DNA of 64,000 nt from Marinibium conchae (lineage in GTDB: Bacteria > Pseudomonadota > Gammaproteobacteria > Enterobacterales > Alteromonadaceae). Position numbers and translations under genes: made by a program. Below the pieces are notes generated by a model that saw only the letters and a program-made list of their open reading frames with translations, searched no databases and was not told the DNA's origin. This document shows, one piece after another, positions 35,273 to 45,981 of the stretch (positions are counted from its first letter, which is position 1; each line of letters starts with the position of its first letter). The DNA is taken from NCBI RefSeq assembly GCF_015595035.1, contig NZ_JADNRN010000001.1, positions 1,116,001-1,180,000 of the forward strand, in the 5' to 3' direction.

Positions 35273-35291
35273 TAATAAAAATATTTTATTA
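35273..35291. promoter_or_regulatory. Inverted repeat in the scoA-lysR intergenic region
   Basis: TAATAAA / TTTATTA separated by AATAT, an AT-rich dyad 80 bases upstream of scoA and directly before the LysR coding start. LysR-type regulators bind T-N11-A dyads in such positions; binding here is inferred and AT-rich repeats arise easily by chance. Confidence 0.35.
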
Positions 35292-35297
35292 ATAGCC

Positions 35298-36203
35298 TTG
35301 TTGGATTTTCTTATTACTATATCGATAAAGCAGCTTAATGCCTTCGTTAACGTCGCCAAATTTCAGTCTTTCGCTGAAGCAGCCGAACAGCTAAATTTGT
35401 CTCAGCCGGCGTTATCATCAGCGATTAAAAACATGGAAGACTTTCTAGGCGGCGAGTTATTCATGAGGTCAACAAGAAGGGTCGAGCTCACCCCTGAGGG
35501 CGCTTCATTTTTGCCTCTTGCTAAGCGAATTTTGAGCGATCTCGACACCGCAGTTTTTGATGTAAAGCAATTATTTGAGCTAGAGAATGGTGTAGTAACC
35601 GTTGCAGCAATGCCATCATTTGCACATAGTAAATTACCTAAAATACTGACCTTCTTCGGTTACGCGCAACCAAAAATTGGGATTAGGATCATCGATGAGG
35701 TGATGGAAAGTACAATTCAACACGTTAAAGATGCTAGAGCAGAATTGGGTTTTGTCTTTTCACCAGATGATACTTCAAACCTACACTTTACTCGCTTATT
35801 TGATGACGATTTCATCCTTATTTCACCAAATGGCCATGAGCTAAATCAGCAGCTTAAGCCTTCATTGGCACAAATTAGCAAGCATAAATTTATTGCCATG
35901 AATAGGGGATCGAGTACCCGTAAATGGGTTGATTTAGCTTTCGATAAAAAGGGACTGTCGCTTGACGTAGCTTATGAGGCAAGTCAATTTGAAACAATAG
36001 GCAACTTAGTGGCAAGTGGCTTGGGCGTGTCCATCGTGCCGAGTATGTGTAGGCAGCAGATGGAGGTGAAGAACTGTGTTTGTCAGCTTGTAGATGACCT
36101 AGATATAACCATAGCAGTGGGCTACATACGCTCAGACAAACAGACACTCTCGGTTGCAGCCAAAGCCCTCATTGCAATTATTGACGATCATTACCTGCGA
36201 TAA
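35298..36203 (+). CDS. LysR-family regulator, probable scoAB control
   Basis: The 301-residue protein has an N-terminal winged helix-turn-helix (KQLNAFVNVAKFQSFAEAAEQLNLSQPALS in short parts: SFAEAAEQLNLSQPALS) and a C-terminal periplasmic-binding-like effector domain (VTVAAMPSFAHSKLPKIL; VASGLGVSIVPSM). It is divergent from scoA, a common arrangement for LysR control of the adjacent operon. Start codon is uncertain: TTG 35298 or TTG 35301, and the ribosome site is poor. The inducer is unknown. Confidence 0.85.
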   Translation: MLDFLITISIKQLNAFVNVAKFQSFAEAAEQLNLSQPALSSAIKNMEDFLGGELFMRSTRRVELTPEGASFLPLAKRILSDLDTAVFDVKQLFELENGVVTVAAMPSFAHSKLPKILTFFGYAQPKIGIRIIDEVMESTIQHVKDARAELGFVFSPDDTSNLHFTRLFDDDFILISPNGHELNQQLKPSLAQISKHKFIAMNRGSSTRKWVDLAFDKKGLSLDVAYEASQFETIGNLVASGLGVSIVPSMCRQQMEVKNCVCQLVDDLDITIAVGYIRSDKQTLSVAAKALIAIIDDHYLR

Positions 36204-36207
36204 AGCA

Positions 36208-36972
36208 TCACCATTTCTTTTTGGGGGCAAATAATTCGTCAATTTCTTCGCTTTCTTTCGCTTTATCAGCAGCGACTTTGGCTAAATTAGCTTCTTTCAT
36301 CGCGCTTTCTAAGCTGTTAAGTATTTTTGTATAGTCTTCAATGCGTTTTACCGTGTATTCGTCTTGAGGCTTATGACCGTTGAGTGCGTTCACTGCTTTT
36401 TCCAAGTATTGACGAGCACTGCCTTGCATACCGGTAGCCATCGCGTCATGTGCTCTTTTTCCTAGTGTTTCAACGTTCACTCGGAGTTGAAGACGCTCAA
36501 GACTTTTATCCTCGAAAGCAAACACTTTTGGGGTAATATTGCCTTTTCCCTGTTCCGACCGCAGAATGACTCGCAATTTTTTTACGGCTTGAATATATTT
36601 AATAATGTTTTTATCGTTAGAAGGAAGCTTGAAGCTATTATGATCGGGCGGTGCCTGGCTCAAATCAATGTTTTTCAGTTTTGCAGCCGTTTCTCCTAAG
36701 CGTTGCTTCAAATCAGGGTTTGGGCTTTGTTCAAGACTGGATTTTATTGCATTGTGAATACGTTTTAGCAATATAGCGTGTAGTTGTTGTGATGCAGGCA
36801 TCTGACTTGCAGCAGCTAGGGCCGCCTCAGTTTCTTCAATGATTGCGCGTTGGCGACTGACTTCTTCACGCTTTTGGGATTCTTTGCGTTCTTTGTGCTG
36901 CTGCACTGCGCTGGCCGAAATACCAGCGATAATGAGAATTGCAATAAGTAAGATAACAATGGTGTAACTCAT
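36208..36972 (-). CDS. Membrane-anchored coiled-coil protein of unknown function
   Basis: A 254-residue protein with one N-terminal membrane helix (about residues 4-23: TIVILLIAILIIAGISASAV), then a long helical, charged cytoplasmic part with coiled-coil character (HKERKESQKREEVSRQR and SLESAMKEANLAKVAADKAKE). The C-terminal tail is DELFAPKKKW. No known domain is recognised. It starts 36 bases after the end of the sensorless kinase gene at 37009-37740 on the same strand, suggesting a two-gene transcript. Convergent with the LysR gene with 4 bases between stops. Confidence 0.65.
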   Translation of the reverse strand: MSYTIVILLIAILIIAGISASAVQQHKERKESQKREEVSRQRAIIEETEAALAAASQMPASQQLHAILLKRIHNAIKSSLEQSPNPDLKQRLGETAAKLKNIDLSQAPPDHNSFKLPSNDKNIIKYIQAVKKLRVILRSEQGKGNITPKVFAFEDKSLERLQLRVNVETLGKRAHDAMATGMQGSARQYLEKAVNALNGHKPQDEYTVKRIEDYTKILNSLESAMKEANLAKVAADKAKESEEIDELFAPKKKW

Positions 36973-37008
36973 TTTATGATTCCATGTTGGATTATGGCTA
37001 CGTTTCCA

Positions 37009-37740
37009 TTAGGGTAGTTTTACTGAAAAAATACTACCACCGGTAACACTGCTGTTCGTTAACTCTATACTTCCATGTTGGTTATTGTTTTTATGGGCTT
37101 GAGCTATCATTCTTGCAAAGTATAGCCCTAGTCCGGTTCGGCCTTCACTTATTGATAAGGAACTCATTTCTGCATTGCTTATATCTAACATACTTTGCGG
37201 ATAGCCCTGACCATCATCCTCCACTGCTATACTCAAACAATCGTTTTCGACGCTAGCCGAAATCCTTATAACTGAAGCATCATAGCGCATAGAGTTTACT
37301 ACTACGTCGTTTAGAAGTAAAAATATTAGATCTTTATCGAGATACCATGATAAGTCTTCATTTACATCCAGTTCAATCGCGATATTCTTTTGCTTGGTGT
37401 AGGTCGCATTTGAGTCTGCTAGTTCTTCGATCAAATCGACCAAAAAGCATTCATCAACATGCAATGGGAGTGAGTTTCGATCGCAACGGTACAATGATAG
37501 AACTTGAACCAGGGTAGTGTTCATGCGACTGGCTTCGTAGTGCAAGTCAACTATCCCTTGGCGAGAGTCGAGTTGGTCTTTAGGGATGGCTTCTGATAAT
37601 TGTTCGATGTTGTGAAGGAGTAAAGATAAGGAATTTTTCATGTCGTGCACAGCAACAGCCATTACCGATGCAAAGTCTATTTGGTCATGTGGCGTAAAAT
37701 CGGCCTCATTACTTTCGTACTGCGCTACTTTTTCTAACAT
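37009..37740 (-). CDS. Cytoplasmic histidine kinase without sensor domain
   Basis: The 243-residue protein consists only of HisKA and HATPase domains. His32 in VAVHDMKNSLS is the phosphoacceptor; NDVVVNSMRYD is the N-box, EDDGQGYP the G1 box and GRTGLGLYFA the G2 box. Only about 25 residues precede the HisKA domain, so there is no room for a sensor or membrane segment. Input must come from a partner protein. No receiver gene is adjacent. The downstream membrane-anchored coiled-coil gene is a possible partner. Kinase activity is inferred from intact motifs. Confidence 0.82.
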   Translation of the reverse strand: MLEKVAQYESNEADFTPHDQIDFASVMAVAVHDMKNSLSLLLHNIEQLSEAIPKDQLDSRQGIVDLHYEASRMNTTLVQVLSLYRCDRNSLPLHVDECFLVDLIEELADSNATYTKQKNIAIELDVNEDLSWYLDKDLIFLLLNDVVVNSMRYDASVIRISASVENDCLSIAVEDDGQGYPQSMLDISNAEMSSLSISEGRTGLGLYFARMIAQAHKNNNQHGSIELTNSSVTGGSIFSVKLP

Positions 37741-38010
37741 ATAAACCCTTTGGCGTTAGCGTTATACAGCTATTATCGGCAGAACTTCTCCTTACTATAC
37801 TAGTTTAGCTCACTTAATTGCCAAGTACTCATCGCTACTAATACCTTAGTATGGATGCTCCTAGTAATCTTTATTGGTCGGATGTGTTAATCGTCAAATT
37901 CTTATGCAAAATAGTTTTAAATTAGCTACTATTTAAGTATTAAGTTTATAAGCACAACCTTTGCAAAGCAGTACTTTTTTCAAAGTCTGCTATTACTGGC
38001 TACTCTTTAA

Positions 38011-38994
<984 letters not shown>

Positions 38995-39014
38995 CAGGCC
39001 TAAGCGAGTTAATC

Positions 39015-39051
39015 GAAAACAGCTTTGAAAAGCGTATTCAAAGCTGTTTTC
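39015..39051. terminator. Bidirectional terminator between cysB and sdaA
   Basis: Perfect 15-bp inverted repeat GAAAACAGCTTTGAA / TTCAAAGCTGTTTTC with a 7-base loop. It lies 20 bases after the cysB stop and 2 bases before the sdaA stop, and can serve both genes. Confidence 0.85.
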
Positions 39052-39052
39052 A

Positions 39053-40426
39053 CTAGCACTCTATAATATTCACCGCTAGACCGCCACGAGCCGTTTCTTT
39101 GTACTTGGTTTTCATATCATTGCCGGTATCCCACATGGTTTTAATGACTTTGTCTAAAGATACCTTGTGGTGGCCCGTTCCTCTAAACGCAAGACGTGAG
39201 GCGTTAATGGCTTTGATTGCGCCCATGGCGTTTCGTTCAATACAGGGCACTTGAACAAGGCCGCCTACAGGGTCGCATGTTAGGCCCAAATTGTGTTCCA
39301 TGCCAATTTCGGCAGCATTTTCAACCGCATCTACCGAACCACCTAAAATTTCGGTGAGAGCACCAGCCGCCATAGAGCAAGCCACGCCAACTTCGCCTTG
39401 GCAACCAACTTCAGCACCAGATATAGAGGCGTTCTTCTTGTAAAGAATGCCGATGGCTGCGGCTGTGAGTAAATAGCGGCAAGCAGTGTCGTCATCTACA
39501 GGCCGAATAAACTTGTCGAAATAACACAATACCGCTGGAATGATTCCCGCCGCTCCGTTTGTTGGCGCGGTCACAACTCTGCCGCCTGCTGCATTTTCTT
39601 CATTCACTGCAAGTGCAAACAAGTTCACCCAATCCATTGCTTGCATAGGATCGTTGCTGTTTTCGTTTTTTAAACGACGATAAAGACCTGAAGCCCGCCG
39701 ATGAACTCTCAGACCTCCTGGTAAAATGCCTTCCGTATTTATGCCGTTTTCGACACACTCCTGCATAACTCGCCAAATGTTCACGAGGTCTTTGCGTAAA
39801 GTATCTTCCGACATGATCGATAGTTCATTTTGAATCATTAATGTGCTAATGGAGAAGCCGTTTTCTTTACAAATATCGAGCAACTGATTCGCCGTCGAAA
39901 AGGGGTAGGGAGCATCATTTTGTTGTTCAGCTAATTTTTCTGATTTTTGTGCCTCAAATTCGGATTCTTCAACAATAAAGCCACCACCAATAGAGTAGTA
40001 GGTTTTTTGTTCGATAACTTCAGTACCGCTGTAAGCAAAGAAAGTCATACCGTTCGCGTGCAAGGGAAGTGTTTTGCGACGGTGAAAAACAATCGCACCA
40101 TCTTTTGGAAAGTCTATTTCTATGCTTTGATTTAGCAGTAGGCGTTGTTGCAACTCGACTTGCTCCAACATTGCGTCTACGGCCTTAACCGGAACATTTT
40201 CTGGCAAATAACCAAGCAAGCCTAAAATTACCGCTTTTCCGGTACCATGTCCTTTTCCAGTTTGACCTAAAGAGCCATATAATTCAGTTTTTATTGAACT
40301 AACATGCGTAAGTAACTCTTTGTGTTGTAAATTCTCGCAAAAAGCAACAGCGGCTCTCATTGGGCCAACCGTATGAGAGCTCGAAGGGCCAACTCCTACT
40401 TTGAACATATCAAAAACGCTAATCAT
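39053..40426 (-). CDS. sdaA: L-serine dehydratase (iron-sulfur type)
   Basis: A 457-residue single-chain L-serine ammonia-lyase that makes pyruvate and ammonia from serine. Visible signatures: [15 protein letters not shown] at the N-terminus, the Fe-S cysteine stretches [15 protein letters not shown] and [18 protein letters not shown], and C-terminal [16 protein letters not shown]. The oxygen-sensitive [4Fe-4S] cluster substitutes for PLP. It lies opposite cysB, whose regulon uses serine for cysteine synthesis; a functional link is only suggestive. Confidence 0.93.
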   Translation of the reverse strand: MISVFDMFKVGVGPSSSHTVGPMRAAVAFCENLQHKELLTHVSSIKTELYGSLGQTGKGHGTGKAVILGLLGYLPENVPVKAVDAMLEQVELQQRLLLNQSIEIDFPKDGAIVFHRRKTLPLHANGMTFFAYSGTEVIEQKTYYSIGGGFIVEESEFEAQKSEKLAEQQNDAPYPFSTANQLLDICKENGFSISTLMIQNELSIMSEDTLRKDLVNIWRVMQECVENGINTEGILPGGLRVHRRASGLYRRLKNENSNDPMQAMDWVNLFALAVNEENAAGGRVVTAPTNGAAGIIPAVLCYFDKFIRPVDDDTACRYLLTAAAIGILYKKNASISGAEVGCQGEVGVACSMAAGALTEILGGSVDAVENAAEIGMEHNLGLTCDPVGGLVQVPCIERNAMGAIKAINASRLAFRGTGHHKVSLDKVIKTMWDTGNDMKTKYKETARGGLAVNIIEC

Positions 40427-40579
40427 GTTATTTATATCGTATGATGAAATCCTCCTTCAGTTTTACATAATTGCGCAATTTAACAAGTTAGAAATGCTAA
40501 TGAGATGGATTAATTTTGTTAATGTAGTGTTGATGCATAGGCAGAGCCTCTGACTAAGGCGCTCACGCTATTAATGGTA

Positions 40580-41179
40580 TTATCGAATATGTTTGTAGGC
40601 ATCAAAATGCTTACATAGGGCGGCTGTCATGCCAGCCGTTGCGCCCCATATGACGTCATTTTCATATTGAATAAAATACACTGGAAATGAATAGTTCTTG
40701 CGTTTTACTTCATGGGTGAAATACTGCGACTTATTCATTAGGTGCGCTAATGGTACCTGAAATACTCGGCTGACTTCATTTCTATCAATGTTCAGGTCTT
40801 TATCTAAGCACAAGCATTGATCAAGGATGCCAACAACGGGCAACACAGTAAAACCACTTATGGTTTTGTATTCAGGCAAAGTGCCTAATATTCTAACATC
40901 ATTAGCATTTAGGCCAATTTCCTCTTCGGCTTCGCGCAAAGCGGTTGCTATTAAACCGTCATCGGATTGTTCATATTTACCACCTGGAAAGCTAATTTGA
41001 CCAGCGTGATGAGTTAAATGCGATGCACGTTCAGTGAATAATACTTGAAGATCATCGAATGGGGGCTGCAAACATATCAGCACAGCTGCCGGACGACTTT
41101 CTATTGGGTAAGGAAAGTCATGCGCAGGACCTGCGGCCCAAGGTAAATGAAATGTTGAAAGAAAGGTTTTCTCATTCAT
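40580..41179 (-). CDS. nudL: NudL-type CoA pyrophosphatase (Nudix)
   Basis: A 199-residue Nudix hydrolase of the UPF0035/CoAse class: LTHHAGQISFPGGKYE precedes the Nudix box, and ALREAEEEIGL (81-90) is its catalytic helix. NudL relatives cleave CoA to 3'-phospho-ADP and phosphopantetheine. It overlaps the pabB stop by 4 bases (ATGA), so the two genes are coupled. The same pabB-nudL arrangement is common in gammaproteobacteria. Cytoplasmic. Confidence 0.9.
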   Translation of the reverse strand: MNEKTFLSTFHLPWAAGPAHDFPYPIESRPAAVLICLQPPFDDLQVLFTERASHLTHHAGQISFPGGKYEQSDDGLIATALREAEEEIGLNANDVRILGTLPEYKTISGFTVLPVVGILDQCLCLDKDLNIDRNEVSRVFQVPLAHLMNKSQYFTHEVKRKNYSFPVYFIQYENDVIWGATAGMTAALCKHFDAYKHIR

Positions 41180-42621
41180 GATCTATCGCTTTTCAAGCTT
41201 TCTTCTAGTACTGGCAATATACGAGCTACCTTGTCCAAGCTTTCCTGATATTCCGAACTTATATCTGAATCGAGCACAATGCCCCCTCCAGCCCAGCAAT
41301 AGAGAGTATCGTTTTCAGCTAAAATAGTGCGTATACAAATATTCGTATCCATGTCGTTGCGTACACCAATGTAACCAATGCTACCGCAATAAATGCTGCG
41401 TTTGTCGGGCTCCAACTCTTGAATAATTTGCATCGCTCTAACTTTGGGGGCACCGGTTATTGAGCCTCCCGGAAAAGCCCCTTTTAACAGCGCAATTGGG
41501 CTTACGTTTTCTTTAAGTTCACCAAGCACGGTACTTACCATATGATGCACAGCTGGGTAGCTTTCTAGAGAAAAGAGTTTTGGCACAGTCACTGAATGTG
41601 GTTTGCAGTGCTTACTTAAGTCATTGCGTAGCAGATCGACTATCATTAAATTCTCTGCTTTGTCTTTTTCTGAAGCCAGAAGCTCGTCGCTAAGGGCTTT
41701 GTCTGCTTGGGTTTCTGCGGCTCTTTTTCTAGTGCCTTTAATCGGTTTGGTCTCAACTATTCCATTCTTAACCTGTAAAAAACGCTCCGGAGAGACACTT
41801 AAAATACAACTTTTATCTAGTCTGATAAATGAAGAGAAAGGCGCTTTGTTTACCGACCTTAGCATTTCGTAGGCGAGCCACTCAGAGCCTGAGTATTTTG
41901 CGCTAAAACGTTGAGCAAAATTTATTTGATAGCAATCACCGGCACGGATATATTCATCTACCTTTGTTAATTGCTCGGTATACTCATTTTCACTTAAATT
42001 AGCCGTCCATTTCTGGGTTAATTGAAATGCTCTTTTTGCTTTACTAGAAGATTTTTGACAGTGATCGACAACAAGCAATTTTCTTCGCTTCTCATTAAGA
42101 TAACAACAAAAGACTTTCCCAGTTCTATTGTCGAATATGAGCGACTGATCGTAAATACCAATGCTAGCATCAGCGCTTGCATATTGCTCTGGATGTATAT
42201 CGTCGATATGACTGGTGTTAAGCCTTGTATTTAAATCGTAGGAGAAATACCCAAGTGCCCCGCAAAGAAAAGGTAGCTTATTAAACTCGGGATGTGTGTC
42301 GAGCACATGAGTATTTATTTGCGCTCGAAAACTGTCGTGAACTTCAGTCAATAAGTCAAATACGCAGTCTTTTGTGCTGGCAACTAATCGTTTGTCCCAC
42401 TCCATGTCGGCAGCCGTGATGTCTACACTCACGCCTGATGACTGCTGTGCAATTTTTGCGATAGGGGAATGGACAATGATGTCGTAGCGCCCGTCGCTAA
42501 GCTTATTATTGCAGGTATCTAAAAGCATTGCCCACGGCAAGTGTTCAAAATTGGCAAACACATCAGTTGCGCTACAGCCCTGATAACAGCTCAGTTCTTC
42601 TACACGGAGGTTAAAAGACAA
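41176..42621 (-). CDS. pabB: Aminodeoxychorismate synthase component I
   Basis: The 481-residue protein joins an N-terminal region with a C-terminal chorismate-binding domain. The P-I-K-G-T motif (Lys as in PabB, not the PIAGT of anthranilate synthase TrpE) identifies the PabB reaction. Other family stretches: CYQINFAQRF, FPGGSITGAPKVRAMQII, GSIGYIG and AGGGIVLDSD. It makes 4-amino-4-deoxychorismate for folate synthesis with the amidotransferase PabA encoded elsewhere. It is the first gene of a two-gene unit with nudL. Confidence 0.93.
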   Translation of the reverse strand: MSFNLRVEELSCYQGCSATDVFANFEHLPWAMLLDTCNNKLSDGRYDIIVHSPIAKIAQQSSGVSVDITAADMEWDKRLVASTKDCVFDLLTEVHDSFRAQINTHVLDTHPEFNKLPFLCGALGYFSYDLNTRLNTSHIDDIHPEQYASADASIGIYDQSLIFDNRTGKVFCCYLNEKRRKLLVVDHCQKSSSKAKRAFQLTQKWTANLSENEYTEQLTKVDEYIRAGDCYQINFAQRFSAKYSGSEWLAYEMLRSVNKAPFSSFIRLDKSCILSVSPERFLQVKNGIVETKPIKGTRKRAAETQADKALSDELLASEKDKAENLMIVDLLRNDLSKHCKPHSVTVPKLFSLESYPAVHHMVSTVLGELKENVSPIALLKGAFPGGSITGAPKVRAMQIIQELEPDKRSIYCGSIGYIGVRNDMDTNICIRTILAENDTLYCWAGGGIVLDSDISSEYQESLDKVARILPVLEESLKSDRS

Positions 42622-42718
42622 ATTCTTCCTCGTAAATCATCGTTATTTAAGCGAAAATAAACATTATACGTGGCATAGTTTAAAAACAATATCACTCTTT
42701 GAAAAAACAGGGGACATT

Positions 42719-44248
42719 ATGACCGTTATTCGTCAACAAGACTTTATAGACAGTATTGAAGATGCACTTCAATTCATTTCCTATTATCACCCATTAGATT
42801 ATGTAAAAGCGGTAGAGCAAGCTTATAACAGAGAAGAAAGCCAAGCCGCGAAAGATGCGATGGCGCAAATTTTAATTAACTCTCGGATGTCAGCCGAAGG
42901 TAAGCGTCCGCTTTGTCAAGATACAGGCATTGTTACTTGCTTTGTGAAAATAGGCATGGGAGTGAGTTGGGATAAAACTGATCTAACCGTTCAAGAAATG
43001 GTTGATGAAGGTACACGAAGAGCTTATTTAAACCCTGATAATCCTCTAAGAGCGTCGATCGTCGCCGATCCTGCTGGCGCCAGAACTAATACAAAAGACA
43101 ATACTCCAGCAGTTGTGCATATCGACACGGTACCTGGTGATAAAATTGAAGTGATGATTGCAGCAAAGGGCGGAGGCTCAGAAAATAAGTCGAAGATGGT
43201 GATGCTGAATCCAAGCGATGATATTGCCGAGTGGGTGGTTAAAACGCTCCCTACAATGGGCGCTGGTTGGTGTCCACCAGGTATGTTAGGCATCGGTATT
43301 GGCGGCACAGCGGAAAAGGCTGCGGTGCTTGCAAAAGAGAGTCTTATGGACCCTGTTGACATACAAGAACTGATGGAACGTGGCGCTAAGACAACGGAAG
43401 AAAAACTGCGTTTAGACATCTTTAAGAAGGTGAACGACCTTGGTATCGGCGCACAAGGCTTAGGTGGGTTGACCACCGTGGTTGATATCAAAATTAAGTC
43501 ACTGCCAACCCACGCAGCTTCAAAACCGGTCGCTATGATCCCTAACTGCGCTGCCACTCGTCATGCACACTTTTACCTTGATGGAAGCGGACCATCTGAA
43601 TTACAAGCTCCGAAGCTGGAAGATTGGCCGGAAATTACTTGGGAAGTAGGTAAAGACACTCGCAGAGTGAATCTTAACGATATTACTAAAGCTGATATCC
43701 AAGAATGGAAAGTAGGCGAAACTGTTTTACTCAGCGGTAAAATGCTGACTGGCAGAGATGCCGCGCATAAGCGAATTCAAACGATGTTAGCAAATGGTGA
43801 AGGTTTACCTGATGGTGTCGACCTAACTAATCGCTTTATCTATTACGTTGGCCCAGTCGACGCAGTAGGCGACGAAGCAGTTGGTCCAGCAGGACCGACG
43901 ACCGCGACGCGAATGGATAAATTCACCGATATGATGCTCGAGGAAACCGGTTTAATAGGCATGATTGGTAAGGCTGAGCGAGGCCCTGCGACCGTAGAGA
44001 GTATTGCTAAGCACAAGGCAGTTTATTTAATGGCTGTAGGTGGTGCCGCTTATTTGGTATCAAAAGCGATCAAAAAATCCAAAGTGCTTGCTTTTGAAGA
44101 TTTAGGTATGGAGGCAATTTATGAGTTTGATGTCGTTGATATGCCTGTAACCGTTGCTGTAGATAGCACTGGCGCAAATGCTCATGAAACTGGCCCGGCG
44201 ATTTGGAAGGCAAAAATTGCCGATTTGGATGCTGCGCTGAAAGCATAA
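42719..44248 (+). CDS. fumA: Class I fumarate hydratase (iron-sulfur)
   Basis: A 509-residue class I fumarase of the FumA/FumB type. The [4Fe-4S] ligands are Cys66 in RPLCQDTG, Cys185 in GAGWCPPGM and Cys277 in IPNCAATRHAHF. The C-terminal beta-type domain begins around TGRDAAHKRIQTML. It converts fumarate and malate in the TCA cycle. The start is ATG 42719 with AGGGGAC before it. Monocistronic, followed by a stem-loop. FumA versus FumB naming cannot be decided from sequence alone. Confidence 0.92.
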   Translation: MTVIRQQDFIDSIEDALQFISYYHPLDYVKAVEQAYNREESQAAKDAMAQILINSRMSAEGKRPLCQDTGIVTCFVKIGMGVSWDKTDLTVQEMVDEGTRRAYLNPDNPLRASIVADPAGARTNTKDNTPAVVHIDTVPGDKIEVMIAAKGGGSENKSKMVMLNPSDDIAEWVVKTLPTMGAGWCPPGMLGIGIGGTAEKAAVLAKESLMDPVDIQELMERGAKTTEEKLRLDIFKKVNDLGIGAQGLGGLTTVVDIKIKSLPTHAASKPVAMIPNCAATRHAHFYLDGSGPSELQAPKLEDWPEITWEVGKDTRRVNLNDITKADIQEWKVGETVLLSGKMLTGRDAAHKRIQTMLANGEGLPDGVDLTNRFIYYVGPVDAVGDEAVGPAGPTTATRMDKFTDMMLEETGLIGMIGKAERGPATVESIAKHKAVYLMAVGGAAYLVSKAIKKSKVLAFEDLGMEAIYEFDVVDMPVTVAVDSTGANAHETGPAIWKAKIADLDAALKA

Positions 44249-44254
44249 ATATGG

Positions 44255-44278
44255 CGGGGTCGCAATCTTGTGGCCCCG
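44255..44278 (+). terminator. Strong hairpin after fumA
   Basis: CGGGGTCGCA / TGTGGCCCCG (ten pairs including wobbles) with a 4-base loop, 6 bases after the fumA stop. There is no clear T-run, so it is only a probable terminator. Confidence 0.45.
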
Positions 44279-44347
44279 TTGACTAAAATTGTTATAAAAC
44301 ATCGTTATATTCAGCTGAACACACACTTATTTATCTCAAGGGACATG

Positions 44348-45979
44348 ATGACTTTCGATTCGTTTATGAACGCACAGGTTGCCATAGCGGCCTCTTCAGC
44401 CGCGTTGTTAATGCTTATTATTTGTTATTTTTTGTATAGATCTAAAGTATTAGCGGTTCTCAACACGCAACAGATGCAACATGAGCAGTTGCTATTAGAC
44501 TTACATCAGTCATCCGAGAAGGAACGAGAAGTCATCCTTCGAGACTTTGAAAACAAGCTACAACAACAACTACAAGATCAGGCCTTACTGGAACAGCGCT
44601 ATTTGCAAAAAAACACCGAATTTGAACAAGCTGAGCAGAAGTGGATTGCCATTGAAAGAAAACTTTCGCAGACGATAGAAGAAAATACCCGTGTTATTGC
44701 CGATAATCAGCGTGAAATTGGCGTACTTTCTCAAAAAGCCGACGAACTTACTCGTAAACAAGATGAACTGAGCGAATTACGCGATACCTACAAGCTCCTG
44801 AATGACGAATACGCTGCATTGAAAAGCACGACTAAGTCTCAAGAAGCTAGCTTCGCGCAAGAAAGGCGAAACTTCTCTGAGAAGCTTTCGTTGTTGGAGA
44901 ATGCTGAAAAGCAACTTTCAACGCAATTTGAAAATGTGGCCAATAAAATATTTGAGCAAAAGTCTGAAAAGTTCACCAAAAGTAGCGAATCTGGCTTAAA
45001 TCAATTAATTAACCCCTTGAAGGAACAAATTGAAAACTTTAAGCGACAAATCAGTGATCAATATATAAAAGAAGGTCAAGAAAGGGCGTCACTTAAAACT
45101 GAAATTCTTGGCCTAAAAGAGCTCAATAAGCAAATTACAGAAGAAGCAGCTGCGCTTACCAATGCGCTTAAAGGTGATAATAAACAACAAGGCAATTGGG
45201 GAGAGCTAGTTTTAGAACGAATATTAAGTGAAAGTGGCTTGCGCAAAGGGCATGAATATGAAACCCAAAAATCACTAAAAGATGATGACGGTAAACGCTT
45301 TCAACCCGATGTGTTAGTTCATTTGCCAAACGATAAAGATATCGTTATTGATTCAAAGGTGTCTTTGGTTGCTCATGAACGCTTCGTTAATAGTGACAAC
45401 GAAGAGGATAGGCAGCGAGCGATCAAAGAGCATGTCGCGTCTTTGCGAGGCCATATTAAAGGCTTAAGCAAAAAAGATTATCAAGACCTTAATGGCATGC
45501 GAACCTTAGACTACGTGCTGATGTTCATTCCCATCGAGTCTGCTTTCATGTCGGCGGTCGAACACGAACCAGAGTTGATAAAGTTAGCAATGGATAATCA
45601 GATAATGCTAGTAAGTCCAACAAATTTGCTGGTTGCATTAAGAACCATTAATAACATTTGGCAATACGAGTATCAGAATCAAAATGCAAATAAAATTGCT
45701 GATCAAGCTCGAAAAATGTACGACAAATTTCACGGCTTTATTGTCGATATGGAAAAGATTGGTCGTAACTTAGAAATGACCTCTAAAACCTACGAACAAG
45801 CTATGGGTAAGTTAAGTACTGGTAGAGGTAACTTGGTTAGACAAGCCGAGCAATTCAAAAAGCTCGGCGTCACCCCGACGAAATCTATCGATAGCAAATT
45901 AGTTGACGCTAGCCAAGACGATGATGAGGGTGAAAATGATGATACGGACACAATGTCAGACAAAAGCACAAGTCCTTAA
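44348..45979 (+). CDS. rmuC: RmuC DNA recombination protein
   Basis: A 543-residue protein with an N-terminal membrane anchor (about residues 10-32), a long coiled coil (about 35-225), and a C-terminal nuclease-like domain: GNWGELVLERILSESGLR, KDIVIDSKVSLVAHERF with PD-(D/E)xK-like residues, and MRTLDYVLMFIPIESAF. RmuC limits inversions and is a predicted nuclease. ATG 44348 follows AAGGGAC; the frame is open to 44270 but that has no ribosome site. The acidic tail (DASQDDDEGENDDTDT) is unusual for E. coli RmuC and may be a lineage trait. Confidence 0.88.
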   Translation: MTFDSFMNAQVAIAASSAALLMLIICYFLYRSKVLAVLNTQQMQHEQLLLDLHQSSEKEREVILRDFENKLQQQLQDQALLEQRYLQKNTEFEQAEQKWIAIERKLSQTIEENTRVIADNQREIGVLSQKADELTRKQDELSELRDTYKLLNDEYAALKSTTKSQEASFAQERRNFSEKLSLLENAEKQLSTQFENVANKIFEQKSEKFTKSSESGLNQLINPLKEQIENFKRQISDQYIKEGQERASLKTEILGLKELNKQITEEAAALTNALKGDNKQQGNWGELVLERILSESGLRKGHEYETQKSLKDDDGKRFQPDVLVHLPNDKDIVIDSKVSLVAHERFVNSDNEEDRQRAIKEHVASLRGHIKGLSKKDYQDLNGMRTLDYVLMFIPIESAFMSAVEHEPELIKLAMDNQIMLVSPTNLLVALRTINNIWQYEYQNQNANKIADQARKMYDKFHGFIVDMEKIGRNLEMTSKTYEQAMGKLSTGRGNLVRQAEQFKKLGVTPTKSIDSKLVDASQDDDEGENDDTDTMSDKSTSP

Positions 45980-45981
45980 TG

